Assembly (NCBI RefSeq): GCF_001612825.1
Contig: NZ_BDBE01000029.1
Coordinates: 310,001-374,000 of the forward strand
DNA length: 64,000 nt
Origin: Nocardia caishijiensis NBRC 108228
GTDB lineage: Bacteria; Actinomycetota; Actinomycetes; Mycobacteriales; Mycobacteriaceae
Direction of reading: 5' to 3'
Below, in pieces: positions 34,390 through 42,334 of this stretch. Positions within the stretch are counted from its first letter, which is position 1. Each line of letters begins with the position of its first letter. A program made the position numbers and the translations under genes. The notes beneath the pieces were generated by a model. It saw only the letters and a program-made list of their open reading frames with translations. It was not told the origin of the DNA and did not search any database.

Positions 34390-34827
34390 TCAGTGTCCGG
34401 CCTCGACCCGACGAGACGGGATCGGCCGACGGATGCCGATCAGCAGCTGCACCGAGGCGGACGTGGCCAGGAGCCACGGCGCCGGTTCGAAGATGACGGC
34501 ACACAGCAGGGTCCAGGCGATGAGACCGACGGCCAGCAGCACGGGCGGGGTGACGCCACGCCGGTCCATCCAGGTGATGAGGAAGCCGAGCAGCATCAGC
34601 GGGACACCGAAGCTGGCCGGGCCCATCCAGAAGGCGCCGATCTCGGGCGGCAATGCGGTGACGTCGGCATCGGGTGCCCACAACTCGAAGGAGAACCACT
34701 GCCCGAAATAGCGGTGGCCGAGCATTGTCGCGGCGAGTGCGTGCGCCGCGCCGAGGGTGGCGAGCGCCCTCCCTGCCCAGGTGATCATGGGCGTACTCCA
34801 TTTCATGGGCATCTTCATGGGCAACAT
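34390..34827 (-). CDS. four-helix membrane protein (DUF6463-like)
   Basis: Up to 145 residues; several in-frame ATGs (34827, 34812, 34806) leave the start uncertain. Four hydrophobic segments, at about 20-37, 66-83, 92-112 and 116-132. It resembles small DUF6463-type proteins, an assignment from memory. Divergent from a TetR gene with an operator between them, so it is very likely that regulator's target. Confidence 0.75.
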   Translation of the reverse strand: MLPMKMPMKWSTPMITWAGRALATLGAAHALAATMLGHRYFGQWFSFELWAPDADVTALPPEIGAFWMGPASFGVPLMLLGFLITWMDRRGVTPPVLLAVGLIAWTLLCAVIFEPAPWLLATSASVQLLIGIRRPIPSRRVEAGH

Positions 34828-34836
34828 ACGAAACCG

Positions 34837-34866
34837 TTGCTATCGAAACTGATAGTTCCGTATACT
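34837..34866 (+). promoter_or_regulatory. TetR promoter with embedded operator
   Basis: TTGCTA (34837-34842), 18-nt spacer, TATACT (34861-34866). The start codon lies 6 nt past the -10 box, pointing to a leaderless transcript. CTATC (34840-34844) and GATAG (34851-34855) form an inverted repeat inside the spacer, ideally placed for repression of both divergent genes. Confidence 0.55.
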
Positions 34867-34872
34867 GCCATC

Positions 34873-35484
34873 GTGGTGAAGCCAAGACAAGCCGGGGGAC
34901 GCCCCCGCGAGCAGCGAGTGGACACCTCGATCGCCTCCGCGGTCCGGGAGGTGATCGGCGAGTCCGGCTACGGCGGGCTGACCGTCGACGCGGTCGCGGC
35001 CCGGGCCGGGGTGAGCAAAGCGGCCATCTACCGGCGCTTCTCCTCCAAGCAGGAGATGACCTTCGCCGTCCTGCTGCACGACGTGGACCAGCAGTCCCCC
35101 GCCGACACCGGATCCCTGCGTGGCGACCTGGTGGCGCTGATCGAGCAGATCACCGCGCACTTGGTCAGCCCGGGCGCCGGCACCCTGTCGGGCCTGCTCG
35201 CCGATGTGCGCGCCGACCCGAACCTGCACGCCCGTTTCGACTCCACCTTCCTGGCCGTGGAACGCGCCATCATCACCGAGGTGGTCGACCGTGCGATCGA
35301 GCGCGGCGAGGTGGCGAACCGACCGGACCCCACTGTTGTGCACGCCCTGATCCTCGGCCCGCTCTTCGCCTGGCTGATCGTGCTCGACGAGGGCACCGCT
35401 GGTGTCCCGGCCCTGATCGAGCTGGTCGCCACGACGGCCGCCGATGCTCTCACCCGAGACCTGCTGCCAGCCGCCACACCGTGA
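34873..35484 (+). CDS. TetR-family regulator (AcrR-like)
   Basis: 203 residues from GTG 34873 (GTG 34876 equally possible), chosen because the promoter ends 6 nt before it. HTH: LTVDAVAARAGVSKAAIYRR followed by FSSKQEMTFAVL. The C-terminal ligand domain is of the TetR_C type with a hydrophobic last helix. It should repress the divergent four-helix membrane gene and itself through the repeat at 34840-34855. Confidence 0.9.
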   Translation: MVKPRQAGGRPREQRVDTSIASAVREVIGESGYGGLTVDAVAARAGVSKAAIYRRFSSKQEMTFAVLLHDVDQQSPADTGSLRGDLVALIEQITAHLVSPGAGTLSGLLADVRADPNLHARFDSTFLAVERAIITEVVDRAIERGEVANRPDPTVVHALILGPLFAWLIVLDEGTAGVPALIELVATTAADALTRDLLPAATP

Positions 35485-35543
35485 GTCCTCCTTCGACGCT
35501 CGGAGCACTCGTGACGGCACTGGCTTTCGGCAAAGTCCTCGGG

Positions 35544-36473
35544 TCAAGCCAGCTGCACCAGAGCACAGCCCGCGATCAGGGCCGCCAGCCCGGCCAGCCG
35601 CTGGGTGGTGACCGGCTTGGCGGGCAGTTGGAACCACCCCCGATGGTCGATGGCAGCCGAAAGTAGTTGCTGCCCTGTGACCGTGAGCGCGATGGTGGTC
35701 GCGGCGCCGATGTGTGGGATCACGGTGAACGTCACGGTGACGTAGGTCGCGGCGGCCACACCACCGAGCCAGCCCCACCACGGCACCGTAGGCAGCCCGG
35801 CGAGTCGTGGGCGTGCGGTGCGGCCTGTGATTACCAGGACGACCAGGACAACGGCGATCGTCACGGTCGCGACCAGGAACGACCACAGCCCGGTGAGGAA
35901 CGGGTCGTCGAGGTCGCGACGCAGGGCGGCGTTGGTGGCTCCTTGGATCGGAAGCACCACTCCCGCAACAAGTCCCAGTACCACCGCGCCGACGCGAGCC
36001 GCGCCGGACAGCTGCGCGGAACCGCCCGCGAGCTGGCTGCGGATCACCACCACGATGCCCACCAGAACCGCGGCCGCGCCGAGCAGCATGCCCGGTCCCG
36101 GGGTGCGCCGCTCGACGCCGAGCAGACCGCCCACATCGAGGGCGATCGAGGCGAACATCTGCCCGGTGACGAACAGACCGACCGAGGCGAGGGCGCCGAG
36201 CCGAGGGAACAGCACGATGGCGCTGGTGATGTAGATCGGAGAGGCGATGCCGCCCAGCAACTTCCAATCATCGATCGCCCCGATGTCGCCGATCGCGGCG
36301 AACCCACCCGCCACCGCCGCGACCACGGCGAGCAACACGGCCGACACGACCAGTTGCACGGTGGCCGCCCCGTAGGGCGTGCCGACCGCCTTACCCAATT
36401 GCAGGTTCACCGAAGCCTGCACTGCGAGCAGGCCACCCACAGCGAGTGCGGCGGCCAGATAAACGACTGTCAC
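35544..36473 (-). CDS. DMT-type transporter (YdcZ/DUF606 family)
   Basis: 309 residues, ten hydrophobic segments in two homologous halves (each starts ...GLLAVQASVNLQLG or ...GVVLPIQGATNAALRR), which fits a fused double YdcZ protein. The GTG start at 36473 is set by AGGAG 6 nt upstream. Inner membrane; small-molecule export or uptake with unknown substrate. Divergent from the shortened LysR gene, which would normally be its regulator. Confidence 0.85.
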   Translation of the reverse strand: MTVVYLAAALAVGGLLAVQASVNLQLGKAVGTPYGAATVQLVVSAVLLAVVAAVAGGFAAIGDIGAIDDWKLLGGIASPIYITSAIVLFPRLGALASVGLFVTGQMFASIALDVGGLLGVERRTPGPGMLLGAAAVLVGIVVVIRSQLAGGSAQLSGAARVGAVVLGLVAGVVLPIQGATNAALRRDLDDPFLTGLWSFLVATVTIAVVLVVLVITGRTARPRLAGLPTVPWWGWLGGVAAATYVTVTFTVIPHIGAATTIALTVTGQQLLSAAIDHRGWFQLPAKPVTTQRLAGLAALIAGCALVQLA

Positions 36474-36594
36474 TGATGTCTCCTGAAAAGCACGATGAAT
36501 ACGGCACATTCAGCCTCACGTGGCCAACCTGCCTGATCAACGCCGGTTTTCGGAACGCATCATGACCCCGCGATCATGAGTGGAGGTTCCGGCA

Positions 36595-37218
36595 ATGGAG
36601 ATGCGGGACATCGAGATCTTCCTGACCCTGGCCGAGGAGCTGCACTTCGGCCGCACCGCGCAGCGGCTGCACATCACCCAGTCGCGGGTGAGTCATGCGA
36701 TCAGGCAACAGGAACGACGGATCGGTGCGCCGCTGTTCGTGCGCACGAGCCGCACCGTAGCACTGACCGGGATCGGCGAGCGACTGCGCGACGAACTGCG
36801 CCACGGCAGTCGAGTCATCGCGTCGGCCATCGAGCGTGCCCGCGCCGACGCGCGTCGCTTCGACGACGTGCTCAGGGTCGGCATCATGGGCGCGCTGGGC
36901 CCTGCGCTCGCCCCGGTTCTGCGCGGTTTCACCGACGCGTATCCGCAGGTGGAGTTGGTGGTGCGCGAAACGCATTTCGCCGATCCGTTCGGCCCGTTGC
37001 GCGCGGGCGAGGTGGACCTCCAACTGGCGTGGTTACCGGTGTGCGAGCCCGACCTCACCGTCGGCGCGACGGTCCGCACCGAGGTGACGCGGCTCGCCGA
37101 CATCACCTATGTACCGACCCGGGACGCCCCGGTGTGCCGCTGGACGTTCGTCTGGCGCAGTGACCGCGAGACCGAGACCGTCCGGGCGTTCGACTCCGTC
37201 GCCCGGAGATTCAGCTGA
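36595..37218 (+). CDS. LysR-type regulator with internal deletion
   Basis: 207 residues where about 290-300 are expected. The N-terminal HTH is intact (MEMRDIEIFLTLAEELHFGR, TAQRLHITQSRVSHAIRQQE). The effector domain runs normally to TVRTEVTRL and then jumps to ADITYVPTRDAPVCRW, a stretch that usually lies about 90 residues further on. The frame is kept, so this looks like an in-frame deletion; DNA binding may survive without ligand response. ATG 36595 has GGAGG 8 nt upstream. Confidence 0.8.
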   Translation: MEMRDIEIFLTLAEELHFGRTAQRLHITQSRVSHAIRQQERRIGAPLFVRTSRTVALTGIGERLRDELRHGSRVIASAIERARADARRFDDVLRVGIMGALGPALAPVLRGFTDAYPQVELVVRETHFADPFGPLRAGEVDLQLAWLPVCEPDLTVGATVRTEVTRLADITYVPTRDAPVCRWTFVWRSDRETETVRAFDSVARRFS

Positions 37219-37221
37219 ATC

Positions 37222-37389
37222 TCAGCGCTGGCGCCAGGTCAGCGGTCCCGGCAAATCGATGGCGTTCTTCCTGGTGCGGGAATTCCAGGACCAGGGCCCG
37301 ATTTTGATACCCCACGACGACAGGCCCGACTGGGTGAAGTTGAACTTCAACGGGCCGAGGGATTTGCGCTGGCGGAATCGGATGGGCAT
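37222..37389 (-). CDS. DUF4236 small protein
   Basis: 55 residues. MPIRFRQRKSLGPLKFNFTQ followed by SGLSSWGIKIGPWSWNSRTR is the typical DUF4236 pattern (basic start, FRxRxSxGPxKxNxxxSG, then Trp/Gly-rich strands); the C terminus is PLTWRQR. Function unknown. ATG 37389 has AAAGG upstream. Stop codons of this gene and the LysR gene are 3 nt apart, convergent. Usual DUF4236 proteins are of similar length or have an extra tail. Confidence 0.82.
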   Translation of the reverse strand: MPIRFRQRKSLGPLKFNFTQSGLSSWGIKIGPWSWNSRTRKNAIDLPGPLTWRQR

Positions 37390-37660
37390 CGCGGGCCTTT
37401 CGGTTCGGTGCGTCGATCCGAATCGAGCTCGGCGGCAGCCGATTCCAGGGCATCGACGCTACCCGCCATGATAGTGCGAAGATGACGGGTGAGGTGGTCG
37501 AGCGGCCAGTCCCACCAGCCGCAAGCCAGCAACCGATCCACTTCGCCTGCGGAATAACGAGTTCGGATCAGCCGCGCCGGATTGCCGCCGACGATCCCGG
37601 TGCCGATGATGGCGCTGTCACCCACTCGGACACCCCGCGTGACGGTCGCGCCGTTGCGCC
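37390..37660 (-). pseudogene. 3' remnant of a hexapeptide acetyltransferase (CatB/Vat-like)
   Basis: In a frame different from the ABC-F gene, about 85 codons read TVTRGVRVGDSAIIGTG then IVGGNPARLIRTRYSAGEVD, RLLACGWWDWPLDHL and IMAGSVDAL. This is the C-terminal end of xenobiotic acetyltransferases acting on chloramphenicol or streptogramins. About 11 residues between AIIG and IVGGNP are missing (usually ...SVVTKDVPPYA). The N-terminal two thirds are absent, replaced by the ABC-F gene. Not functional. Confidence 0.7.
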
Positions 37661-39241
37661 GAGATCGAGGCGGGCACCCTGCCAGCGGGATCGCAGGCGA
37701 CGGTCGTGGCTGACGACCAGTAGCGCACCTCGATAACTGGTCAGGGCGGTTTCCAGGTCCTCGATCAGGGCCGGGGAGAGGTGGTTGGTCGGTTCGTCGA
37801 GGAGCAGGGCGTCGACGGGTTCGGTGACGAGGCGGGCCAGGGCCAGGCGTTGACGCTGGCCGGTGGACAGGTCGGCCACGCGGGTGTCCAGTTGCGTGCG
37901 GTCGAACAGACCGAGGGACAGTAGGCGTTCGACGTGCTCGTCGGGATCGCCCGGGCGGCCATCGGCGAAGGCGGCGGCCAGGGTTTGCGACGAATCGGGG
38001 AACGAGGGTTCCTGGGCCAGGTGGCCGATGCGTCCGCGTCGGGTCACGGTGCCACTGTCCGGTGCGACTTCGCCGGTGAGAACCCCGATCAGCGTGGACT
38101 TTCCGGCCCCGTTGGGTCCGGTGACCAGCACTCGCTCCCCCGCCGCGAGCGACAGGCTCATACGGTGCAACCGACCCGCGACCGCCACCTCGACGGCCTC
38201 CAGCACCGGGCCACGCACGCGCCCCGCCCGCAGCACCGGCGTGAACCGCAGCGGCTGCGGCGGCGCGGGCACCGGGTCGGCGAGCAGCCGTCGCAACCGT
38301 TCCTCGGCATTGCGGACGCGACTGGCCAGCGATTGCTGCACTCGTCCACCCGCCCGGTCGTAGGCCATCTTGTTGTTGTCCTTCATCGCCCGCCCCGGTG
38401 CCACCGCGCGGGCGGTGGTCGCGGCGGTCTCGCGTAGCCGGGCGATGTCGGTCTGCCACTGCTGGTGCGCCTGCGCCCAGCGTTGCCTGGCCGCCGCCTT
38501 CTCGGCGAGGTACCCGGCGTATCCGTTGCCGTAGCGGAGCACCTGTTTGCGGTCGGCGTCGACCTCGAGCAGGTCGGTGGCGACCCGTTCGAGGAACCGC
38601 CGGTCGTGCGACACCGTGACGACGGTGCCGCGCCGGGCGCGCAGGTGGTCTTCGAGCCAGGTAATGGCGTCGTCGTCGAGGTGGTTGGTCGGTTCGTCGA
38701 GCAGCAGCACCTCGGTGCCGGCCGCCAGCACCGATGCCAACCGCAATCGCACCTGTTCACCGCCGGACAAGCTACCGACGGTGCGGTCACGGGCGACGAG
38801 TCCGAGGCCGAGGCCGTGCATGGCCCGTTCCATCCCGGCTTCGGCGTCGTAGCCACCGCGCGCTTCGAACAGTGTTGTCAGCTCGGCGTATTCGGCCATG
38901 CCCGCACCGTCGGCCATCTCGGCTTCCAGCGTGCGCAGGCGGTGCTCGATGGTGCGCAGGTCGACCAGGGCGCGGTCGATGATCTGCCGCACGGTGTAGT
39001 GCGGCGGCAGTTCCTCGTCCTGGGCGAGGTAGCCGACGCCGCCCCCGGCGCGGACGGTGATCTCGCCGGAATCGGGACGTTCACGACCGGCGAGCAGGCG
39101 CAGCAGGGTCGACTTGCCCGATCCGTTCTCGCCGATGATCCCGGTGCGCTCGCCAGTGGCGAACGCACAGGTCACCTCATCGAGGACGGGGCGACCGAGG
39201 AAGGACTTGCTGACCGCGCGTGCGGTGAGTTGGGTTGGCAT
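37568..39241 (-). CDS. ABC-F ribosome protection / translation factor
   Basis: 557 residues from ATG 39241 (GGAG 7 nt upstream). Two ATP-binding domains without membrane parts: Walker A GENGSGKST and GPNGAGKST, signatures LSGGEQVRL and LSTGQRQRL, Walker B LLLDEPTNHL twice. The charged linker (about 230-310, with KDNNKMAYDRAGGRVQQSL) is typical of actinobacterial antibiotic-resistance ABC-F proteins against macrolides, lincosamides or streptogramins. The natural end would be near WQGARLDLG; the last ~25 residues are read from the acetyltransferase remnant in the wrong frame. Divergent from a TetR gene; a leader ORF precedes it. Confidence 0.88.
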   Translation of the reverse strand: MPTQLTARAVSKSFLGRPVLDEVTCAFATGERTGIIGENGSGKSTLLRLLAGRERPDSGEITVRAGGGVGYLAQDEELPPHYTVRQIIDRALVDLRTIEHRLRTLEAEMADGAGMAEYAELTTLFEARGGYDAEAGMERAMHGLGLGLVARDRTVGSLSGGEQVRLRLASVLAAGTEVLLLDEPTNHLDDDAITWLEDHLRARRGTVVTVSHDRRFLERVATDLLEVDADRKQVLRYGNGYAGYLAEKAAARQRWAQAHQQWQTDIARLRETAATTARAVAPGRAMKDNNKMAYDRAGGRVQQSLASRVRNAEERLRRLLADPVPAPPQPLRFTPVLRAGRVRGPVLEAVEVAVAGRLHRMSLSLAAGERVLVTGPNGAGKSTLIGVLTGEVAPDSGTVTRRGRIGHLAQEPSFPDSSQTLAAAFADGRPGDPDEHVERLLSLGLFDRTQLDTRVADLSTGQRQRLALARLVTEPVDALLLDEPTNHLSPALIEDLETALTSYRGALLVVSHDRRLRSRWQGARLDLGATARPSRGVSEWVTAPSSAPGSSAAIRRG

Positions 39242-39314
39242 ACAGGCACTCCGAAGCATTCGAGGTCACGGTCCACGCGGACCGCAGGACGTGATGAACG
39301 CTTCGAAGGAGCAT
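39177..39314 (-). CDS. possible leader ORF of the ABC-F gene
   Basis: 45 codons from ATG 39314 with GAGG 8 nt upstream, ending 65 nt inside the ABC-F gene in another frame. A 6-bp hairpin, CGGTCC/GGACCG (39270-39285), lies in it. Leader ORFs overlapping or preceding ABC-F resistance genes are known to sense stalled ribosomes; here only the arrangement is visible. Confidence 0.3.
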   Translation of the reverse strand: MLLRSVHHVLRSAWTVTSNASECLYANPTHRTRGQQVLPRSPRPR

Positions 39315-39350
39315 CGGCAACCTCACTAGTGCGACAACAATTGCATTAAC

Positions 39351-40019
39351 ATGGTTACACAGGATGTCCCCGCGAGCAAGAGAAGATCCATGCGCGAACC
39401 CACCCCACGCCCGGGCGGGCGCACTGCCCGCAACCGGGAGCAGGTGCTGGCCGCCGTCAGCGCCGAACTGGCCGAGAACGGGTACGACGCGCTGACCATC
39501 GACACGGTCGCCGCCCGCGCCGGTGTCCACCGCACCACCGTGTACCGGCGGTGGCGCAATGTGGGCGGCCTGCTCGCCGATGTCATCGCGGCAGCGGGTG
39601 ATCTGGACTGGCAGCCCCGCGACACCGGCTCGCTCACCGACGATCTGACGGCACTGAACGAGGAGATCCAGGAATCGTTGCTGGCCCAGCCGTCGATCGC
39701 GGCGGCCCTGATCGCGGTGTCGTTCCGCTCGAGCGAAGCGGCCGACGGACTCGCCCGGATGTGGGCGGCCCGCTACGCCCAGTGCGAGATCGTGGTGGAA
39801 CGGGCCGTGCGACGCGGCGAGATCCCCGCCGACACCGACCCCCGCGCCCTCCTGATCGCCGCGACCGCCCCGATCTACCACTGCCTGATGCTGCTACGCA
39901 CCCCGCCCGACCCGGGCTTACCAGCTCGAGCAGCGGCCAGCACCGTGACCGCCGCCCGCGCAGGAGCATTCCGGGCCGGTGCGCCACTCCACCCCGGATC
40001 TCCGTCACCGCCCCAGTAG
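39351..40019 (+). CDS. TetR-family regulator
   Basis: 222 residues from ATG 39351, or 209 from ATG 39390. HTH: LTIDTVAARAGVHRTTVYRR followed by WRNVGGLLADVI. The C-terminal domain resembles TetR_C_33-type ligand domains; the last 20 residues are Pro/Ser-rich. Divergent from the ABC-F gene across 109 nt, so probably its repressor. The AT-rich stretch just before the ATG (39331-39350) is the likely promoter and operator area. Confidence 0.88.
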   Translation: MVTQDVPASKRRSMREPTPRPGGRTARNREQVLAAVSAELAENGYDALTIDTVAARAGVHRTTVYRRWRNVGGLLADVIAAAGDLDWQPRDTGSLTDDLTALNEEIQESLLAQPSIAAALIAVSFRSSEAADGLARMWAARYAQCEIVVERAVRRGEIPADTDPRALLIAATAPIYHCLMLLRTPPDPGLPARAAASTVTAARAGAFRAGAPLHPGSPSPPQ

Positions 40020-40047
40020 GTGACGGCCGGCTTCCACAGCGGGTGGA

Positions 40048-40491
40048 CTACTCCACATCGGTACCAGGCGCACCTGCGCGCCGATCGATCCGAGTTCTGG
40101 TGCGGGCGTGCGCTTCTCGAATCAGATTCCGCAGGCTCTCCGCGCTCTCCCGGCCGGGGTCGGTGATCGAGAGCCAGTTCGGATACTGCGGGTGGGGCGC
40201 GAAGGTGTTGTCGGCGAGCGGGTTGGCGGCGTGTTCGGTGAAGGTGCTCTTGGTGACCGCGACGTTCAGGCGGAAGGCGCCGGGGCGGTCCAGGTCGGAA
40301 GCGGTGTCGTCGGGGTAGTTCTTGGTGATGATCGTGGCGAAGGGCTGGGTGCGCGGGACCACACCGTCGGGGGCGTAGTAGTAGAAGATGTCACCCCAGC
40401 TGATCTCGGGGAAGTCGCTGCCCTCGGCGGGTCGCAGGGCGAGCACGCCGTCGAGTCCCGTCACGAAGTCGTCGATCTCGGTAATCTGCAT
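40048..40491 (-). CDS. DUF6194-like protein
   Basis: 147 residues, soluble, without signal peptide. FPEISWGDIFYYYAPDG and PFATIITKNYPDD with a conserved Arg/Lys-rich tail fit the DUF6194 pattern, recalled without a search. Function unknown. Divergent from the double-MerR gene with a palindrome covering the start region, so likely its regulated partner. Confidence 0.75.
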   Translation of the reverse strand: MQITEIDDFVTGLDGVLALRPAEGSDFPEISWGDIFYYYAPDGVVPRTQPFATIITKNYPDDTASDLDRPGAFRLNVAVTKSTFTEHAANPLADNTFAPHPQYPNWLSITDPGRESAESLRNLIREAHARTRTRIDRRAGAPGTDVE

Positions 40492-40492
40492 G

Positions 40493-40512
40493 CTTCAAGC
40501 GTGACATTGAAG
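40493..40512. promoter_or_regulatory. putative MerR operator
   Basis: CTTCAA (40493-40498) and TTGAAG (40507-40512), an inverted repeat with 8-nt spacer, directly upstream of the DUF6194-like start and 41 nt before the MerR start. MerR proteins bind such dyads. Confidence 0.45.
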
Positions 40513-40552
40513 TGCTTGTGTGGATTCGGACGCGATATCCCCAGGAGAAGTC

Positions 40553-41281
40553 GTGACAAAGCTCCATTCGGACTCGCTGCGCACCGTCGAGGTGGCGCGC
40601 GCGGCCAGGTATTCGGTGCAGCAGGTTCGCGACCTCGAGCGCGAGGGTGTGCTGCCTGCCGCGCGACGGTCGCCGGGCGGCCATCGGAACTACCGGCCGG
40701 TGCATGTCGCGGCGGCGCGGGCGTACCGCGCGCTGACGGAAGGAACCGGGCCGGTGGCGGCCAGGACGATCATGCGCGACCTGGTCGCCGGGGAGACGGG
40801 GCGAGCACTGGCCGGGCTCGACGCCGCCCACGCCGCCCTGCACACCGAACGCGGCGAGTTGGCGCTCGCGGTGCGGGCGGCGACCGAGATCGGGACCGAG
40901 CCGATCGCCGATGTCCGCGCCTCCGACGCACTCAACATCACGGAACTCGCCGACGCGCTCGGCGTCCGGACTTCCACCCTGCGGCACTGGGAGGCGATGG
41001 GATTGATCGTCGCCGATCGCGCGGCGGGCGCCCGCCGGTACTCGCCCGCACAGGTACGTGACGCCAGGATCGTGCACCAGTTGCGGCGCGCGGGTTACGG
41101 CATCACCACGTTGCGCGCGGTGCTCACCCAGTTCCGCCGCAGCGGGCCGGGAGAACTACGCGACGCGCTCGCCGCCAGGGAGGCGACACTCACCCGCCGA
41201 TCCATGGCCCTGGTCGAGGCGGCGGCGGACCTCACCGAGGTGCTGCGGGATCAGGCCCCGCGAGCTCGTGCGCTCTGCTGA
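40553..41281 (+). CDS. regulator with two MerR-type HTH domains
   Basis: 242 residues. First MerR domain about 8-75 (TVEVARAARYSVQQVRDLER, GGHRNYR), second about 130-200 (NITELADALGVRTSTLRHWE, GARRYSPAQVRDARIVHQLR). Ordinary MerR proteins have one such domain and dimerise; this one may bind an operator as an intramolecular pair. GTG 40553 has AGGAG 5 nt upstream. The gene overlaps the convergent imine-reductase-like gene by 31 nt at its 3' end. Confidence 0.87.
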   Translation: MTKLHSDSLRTVEVARAARYSVQQVRDLEREGVLPAARRSPGGHRNYRPVHVAAARAYRALTEGTGPVAARTIMRDLVAGETGRALAGLDAAHAALHTERGELALAVRAATEIGTEPIADVRASDALNITELADALGVRTSTLRHWEAMGLIVADRAAGARRYSPAQVRDARIVHQLRRAGYGITTLRAVLTQFRRSGPGELRDALAAREATLTRRSMALVEAAADLTEVLRDQAPRARALC

Positions 41282-42141
41282 GTACCGGCGGCGATCAGTT
41301 CGAACAAGGCGGTGATGCTCTGGTCGCCACGCCCCTCGGCGACCGCGCAACGGAGCAGGTGGTGGATGGGTTCGTGCCAGCTCATGTCGATGCCGGTTTC
41401 GGCCGCCAACTGGGCGTCGTCGGTGACCGCCGTGTGGAACAGGTCGACGGTGGCGCCGAGGCGGGTGTAGTCCCGTGTGTCGATCTCGGTGGCCAGGATC
41501 GGCAGCAGGGACTCGATCATCCGCAACCATTTCGTCGAGTACCCGACCATCGCCTCGGCCGGAATTCCACGGGCGGCCAGGATGCCCGCGCCCTCGAGAA
41601 AGCCGAGCAGCGTCGGCAGAAGGGTCGCGCCGACGGCGGATTCGTAGAGCGCGGCCAGGTCGGTGTCGGTGCCGAGGAACTCGACGTCGCCGCCGAGCAC
41701 GCGCAAGGTGTCGAGATGGGCGTCGAAGACGGCGCGGTCGCCGCCGAAGTACAGCAGGGTGTCGGGGTTTCCGACGGCCGACGGCACATTCTTGATCGCA
41801 CCACCGAGGTAGCGCGCACCGGCGCAATGCGCGAAGAGCGCGAAATCCCTTGCCTGGGCGGGTGTTCCGCTGTTCAGGGTGATGAGGTCGCGGCCCGCGA
41901 GTTCGCCGGTGCCGTCCAGGCTGTCGCGGGTGGCGGGGAAGGTGGTCATCGTCGCCACGATCACCCGGCTCGCGGCGACGGCATCGGCGACGGCCGGGTG
42001 CGCCGTCGCACCCGCCGCGACCAGGGGTGCGGTGCGCTCGGGGCTGCGGTTCCAGACATGGGTGCGGTAGTCGGCGGCGAGGAAGGCCTGGGCGATCGCG
42101 GTGCCCATCGCGCCGGTGCCGAGCACGGTCACGTTGTTCAT
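41251..42141 (-). CDS. NAD(P)-binding imine reductase-like protein
   Basis: 296 residues from ATG 42141; GGAGG sits only 1 nt before it, so GTG 42132 (10 nt away) may be the real start. The N-terminal Rossmann motif VTVLGTGAMGTAIA belongs to the beta-hydroxyacid dehydrogenase/imine reductase group. The C-terminal helical domain (about 165-290, YESAVGATLLPTLLGFLEGA and WHEPIHHLL) is of the imine-reductase dimer type. It probably reduces an imine or similar substrate with NADPH. It is convergent with and overlaps the MerR gene. Confidence 0.83.
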   Translation of the reverse strand: MNNVTVLGTGAMGTAIAQAFLAADYRTHVWNRSPERTAPLVAAGATAHPAVADAVAASRVIVATMTTFPATRDSLDGTGELAGRDLITLNSGTPAQARDFALFAHCAGARYLGGAIKNVPSAVGNPDTLLYFGGDRAVFDAHLDTLRVLGGDVEFLGTDTDLAALYESAVGATLLPTLLGFLEGAGILAARGIPAEAMVGYSTKWLRMIESLLPILATEIDTRDYTRLGATVDLFHTAVTDDAQLAAETGIDMSWHEPIHHLLRCAVAEGRGDQSITALFELIAAGTQQSARARGA

Positions 42142-42334
42142 GCCTCCGAGTGTGGGCGCGATGCGGGCGGCGCAGAAGTACGCACTTTTTCGGTCCCTAG
42201 CGCACCCGCAGGTAATGGTCCAGGTCAGGGGCCCGGCAGAAGAACAATTGTGTGGGGCGCCATCGTTGTGAACCCGGCCAAGGCCGACGGTGAGACTCCA
42301 CAGGCGTACGTCCGGTGGCCGTAAAGTTTCAGGT

